A DNA stretch of 64,000 bases from Paragonimus skrjabini miyazakii. Lineage: Eukaryota > Platyhelminthes > Trematoda > Plagiorchiida > Troglotrematidae. The notes below the pieces were generated by a model. That model saw only the letters and a list, made by a program, of their open reading frames with translations. It was not told the DNA's origin and ran no database searches. This document shows, one piece after another, positions 61,501-64,000 of this stretch. The stretch spans positions 27,371-91,370 of the forward strand of contig JTDE01001322.1 of the NCBI GenBank assembly GCA_014338405.1. The letters run 5' to 3'. The translations under genes were made by a program, and so were the position numbers. Each line of letters starts with the position of its first letter. Positions within the stretch are counted from its first letter, which is position 1.

Positions 61501-63873
61501 TACTTCCAGGACATTTTCTTTTCCAGGTAATTTTTTCTTGAATGAGAGAGTTTGTTCTCGATGGTTCTCCCTGAAGAAACGGATTGCATTATGTATGCAA
61601 AGGTAGTATAGAATGGCCCTGCTATTCAAAGTTTGCAACATGATCACGAACTATTCATCAGTCACATTATTAGGGTTTCTCGTATTAGCTGCTTTTCCGG
61701 TGTCCACTTTTCTATCTGAACAACTTTTTGGATACTGTCTTTGTGCCGAGTTGATCGAAGTATTAAAATTACGAAAGTATCAAGAGATGTAAAATGTAGA
61801 TGGAAGTGTGTACTACTTTTACTTCGGCCTAAACTTTAGATAGGTTAATCAGGAGGCTAAGAAAGAGTTGGGTTAGTGGCAAAAAATATGGATGGGCCAT
61901 GTGGTGAATTTTATAATCCAGAGAAAACGTAATTGCGAAAAATCTGGATTTCAACTGAGTTCAAGCTAACGACTGAAACAGAATGTCTAGATGACAAAGT
62001 TACTCCATCAGTTGAGAATCCAGACCACGCCAAGAACACAGAAATGCCACATTTGGGCGCTGCTACTCACTCATACCACTGCATCGTTAGCAACCCACCA
62101 AATAAATCAGAGCTTTAGCTGCCAGGGGAGGGTTTCTTGGACAGTTCACACTGGCATCCCTCAGCGACACTGTTAACCATTGAACATGTACTGCTTCTAA
62201 ATATTGTATCAGTCGTGTTGGTTGATTTCAGCGTGAACCACTTGAGAAATCCGGCCTGGTCAGGTAGTCCTTTAAGTCATCTGGTTGGCTTTACATTGTG
62301 ATACAGATAACTGCTTTCAAACATGAAACTTTCCAGCCTCAGTAGTGGTTTAGTACCGTATTTAGTAGCGACTTTATCATGCATGGTTATACTGTTTCTC
62401 CCGCTGGTTCGAATCCAGTCGATGTCCGGATTCTTCACAGCTGGGTCTCTTCTAATTACCAAGTGTTGGTAATACGGAGCAATAAACAACAACAATCTAT
62501 CTTCACTAATATTCCTCCATTCACTCTAAATGGTTCGTCTGACGCTTTTCTACTTTAAACTTAAAGATAATCTTCCACAAATGCATCGTCGATCCTGAAC
62601 ATTCGATTACAACATCACTGTTTTCCAGAGCACGATAATGTACGCTGAGGTAACCAACAGGTCACATGCATATGGTCGCCGAACTACAAAGGTCGTTGAG
62701 GAATTCGTTAATAAAACAGGATAATCAGTATGAAGCATAATGGCTTTCTGTTTCTATAGCTGTGAAACACCAAAAGGCAAATGACACGGACATTACTTAC
62801 TTCCAGTGTTAACTCTTTATGGTCTAATTACAGAGATAATATTTAATCCCTGATTACTACTGAGCAGTTGGGTGGTTGGATTGTTGTAGGTTTGACGCTA
62901 CTCGTATTTGATGTCAGTGTTTGCATCTACTTGTCTGGTAACTAAGATATACTCAGAAACACTTTTAGCTAAAAGTTCTGTTATAGTGACCTCATCAAGC
63001 TTAGCCTGATGACAGTTGACCAGTGGATACAGCAGTATAATAAAGATAACAACAGACACCAAAACCCGCTAAAACGACGAGCTTATTAACTAGTTCACCA
63101 AGGTGCTTTAGTCAAGTAGACGACGGCGTAAAATAATAGGGTAGTCGAAACTTTAGGCTAAACAATGCGGAAAATACAAATGCCTCAGCAACAGATCAAG
63201 CGAATTATGTCAACTGCTTGTGGCAAACAATCGTATGATTATTTTGGTAAAACTCATATACGAGCTGGCTCCGAACAAGCTTCGTTAACAGAAGAATACA
63301 TGAACCCAGTATAATACTTCGAACTAAGGTGATTCACTAGGTTATACAGAAATGAGGTTGCAATTCTGTGTAGACAATAATTATCTTGTGGTTAACGATG
63401 GTGTATAGCTCTAGAATATCCACATTTTATGGAAAATTACTGCACGTTAGACCGTAGAATAATGTTTGGTTCCAGCTGTGGTCGTTTGCTGAATTTAAGT
63501 CTTCATCAATAGTACTAGAGAGTGAATTGAAATCCATGATACCATATTTTATATCATGGGGTTATTTGCCAATACCATGTTTGTCAATCCCCGAATCATC
63601 CTTGGTATTTGGTTGTTCGCACAATAATGTTTTCAAGTCACATACGAGCGTGAACATTACAAGTTTAACAATTTGAATGTACTTTTTGCATAAAAACAGA
63701 TTTATATCGTTGGACCACTTGTTGGTGGTATTCTTGGCGCCCTCCTGTACGAAATGGTTTTGTGCGATGCAGCATCACTCCCGCGTCTAAAAGCCTGGTT
63801 TACCCATGCTGATTTTGACCGCACCAAAGATTATCAAAAAGAGGAGAGAACCACAGCAGACACTGCGTTTTAA
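51942..63873 (+). CDS. Aquaporin (MIP family), three exons, complete
   Basis: Exons 51942-52508, 59113-59193 and 63700-63873 join in phase 0 to a 273-residue channel of normal family length, expected in a cell or tegument membrane. Six helices lie at about 24-44, 49-67, 90-112, 139-158, 170-189 and 217-237. The half-helices carry NPAVT (75-79, after ISGAQV) and NPARS (198-202). Serine rather than aspartate after NPAR argues against a classical aquaglyceroporin. In an ungapped comparison with AQP1, the usual Phe and His filter sites fall on Val55 and Ala186, and the Cys site on Ser195, while Arg201 is kept, so the pore may be wider than in a strict water channel. The ATG is the first after an in-frame TAA. 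Possible poly(A) signals ATTAAA lie at 63945 and 63971. Confidence 0.9.
54815..54915 (-). repeat. SINE-A fragment
   Basis: aaaaagaagcactagac, gagttcgtcagttgtg and catgccacggcctgaagtt (+ strand) match gaaaacaagcactagac, gagctcgtcggtagtg and cttgccactgccgggact of the 60264-60570 copy. Sequence stops in the box B region, so only the sense 3' half is present. Confidence 0.55.
56165..56520 (-). repeat. SINE-A copy
   Basis: The + strand gccaaggtcgggactagaac (56251-56270) is box B in reverse. The box A region near 56295-56310 is eroded. The high-coordinate part aaatccttaatttattgag matches the long copy at 47115-47560. It lies in aquaporin intron 1, antisense to the gene. Confidence 0.7.
59113..59193 (+). 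CDS. Aquaporin exon 2 (residues 190-216)
   Basis: An 81-nt, phase-0 exon after the acceptor tttttcag. Encodes loop E with LTGSSLNPARSLGPAIV and ends IEIW. The donor that keeps the family alignment is TGG|GCAAGT, a GC donor with otherwise perfect consensus. Confidence 0.88.
60264..60570 (-). repeat. SINE-A copy
   Basis: On the minus strand box A reads TGGCACAGTGGT and box B GAGTTCTAGTCCC, with the same spacing as in the 28810-29054 copy. The 3' part holds agcactagactc (reverse) near 60296 and the tail gccgactggaatgtctatgg. The sense 5' end carries ttttagattactgatgatcg, shared with sequence flanking the nested pair near 29.35 kb. Confidence 0.75.
62205..62470 (+). repeat. SINE-B copy
   Basis: The sense 5' part gttggttgatttcagcgtga matches the outer part of the 19458-19725 copy. 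ggttcgaatcc at 62406-62416 is a perfect B box, and the tail cagctgggtctcttctaa matches the other copies. The A-box region near 62350 is poorly preserved. Confidence 0.6.
63700..63873 (+). CDS. Aquaporin exon 3 (residues 217-273)
   Basis: 57 codons plus TAA. Starts IYIVGPLVGG, the conserved helix 6 entry, and continues through ALLYEMVL into a hydrophilic cytoplasmic tail rich in Lys, Asp, Glu and Thr. The stop is at 63871-63873. Confidence 0.9.
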   Translation: MYIVGPLVGGILGALLYEMVLCDAASLPRLKAWFTHADFDRTKDYQKEERTTADTAF

Positions 63874-64000
63874 GTCTGTTCACATTCGGTTAGTATAGTT
63901 TATCTCACTTTATCTCGTATGTATCTGTTAAAAACGAACGAAAAATTAAAATTTCTCACAAACACACGTCATTAAATAAGAAAACAACAAATTGTGTATA
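63874..64000 (+). other. Aquaporin 3' flank with poly(A) signal candidates
   Basis: Two ATTAAA hexamers, at 63945-63950 and 63971-63976, lie 70-100 nt after the stop in A-rich sequence. Either could serve the aquaporin transcript. Confidence 0.5.

Larger units (their letters stand above)
59194..63699 (+). other. Aquaporin intron 2 (4,506 nt), GC-AG type
   Basis: Begins GCAAGT and ends taaaaacag. It contains a SINE-A copy (60264-60570, antisense) and a SINE-B copy (62205-62470, sense). The other stretches show no coding signal. Confidence 0.75.

Noticed and set aside
62400..62420. Perfect ggttcgaatcc as evidence for a genuine tRNA gene
   Set aside because: The flanks match the SINE-B family and no acceptor stem or anticodon arm is present, so it was assigned to the repeat.

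Overview
The window looks like nuclear DNA of a parasitic flatworm, most likely a digenean trematode. This is inferred from four things: AT-rich DNA with very sparse coding, kilobase-sized introns, a rhodopsin-type receptor of the divergent flatworm kind, and abundant decayed Penelope-like and RTE-like retroelements. The species cannot be fixed from sequence alone. There is no sign of bacterial, viral or organellar gene organisation.

Two host genes are well supported, both on the + strand. At 18127-19197 there is an uninterrupted 356-residue class A GPCR with an unusually long, basic first intracellular loop. At 51942-63873 there is a complete three-exon aquaporin (189 + 27 + 57 = 273 residues) with two NPA motifs. 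Its introns are 6.6 and 4.5 kb, and the second appears to use a GC-AG splice pair. Other candidate exons are weak: 8274-8678 (-), 13122-13219 (+) and 22837-22879 (+).

Most of the rest that can be identified is transposon debris. Two copies of one RTE-like non-LTR element end in (ATG)n tails. The longer copy (about 36190-38419) has a reverse transcriptase with a broken catalytic box (YAAD for YADD) and frameshifts. The shorter copy (11103-11874) is only the 3' end. Three Penelope-like remnants all keep the C-terminal GIY-YIG region: 24670-26162 (+), 30287-30700 (-) and 45413-45892 (+). A decayed Ty3/Gypsy-like fragment may lie at 48100-48690. Two short interspersed families with tRNA-like Pol III boxes were found by comparing stretches of the window with each other. 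Family A has eight copies, six on the minus strand, and one pair is nested at 28.8-29.4 kb. Family B has three copies.

Layout: 1-18 kb is mostly featureless, with SINE-A, the short RTE copy and weak exons. The GPCR is at 18-19 kb, followed by a SINE-B copy. From 20 to 36 kb there are two Penelope remnants, nested SINE-A copies and SINE-B. The long RTE copy is at 36-38.4 kb. From 38 to 52 kb the region is mostly empty, with the third Penelope remnant, one SINE-A copy, a possible Gypsy relic and a hairpin cluster. The aquaporin gene fills 52-64 kb, with three antisense SINE-A copies and one sense SINE-B copy in its introns. The two genes have no evident functional link. Nothing seen here amounts to a clearly new biological system; the least explained parts are the two short-repeat families and the structured patch at 50056-50154.
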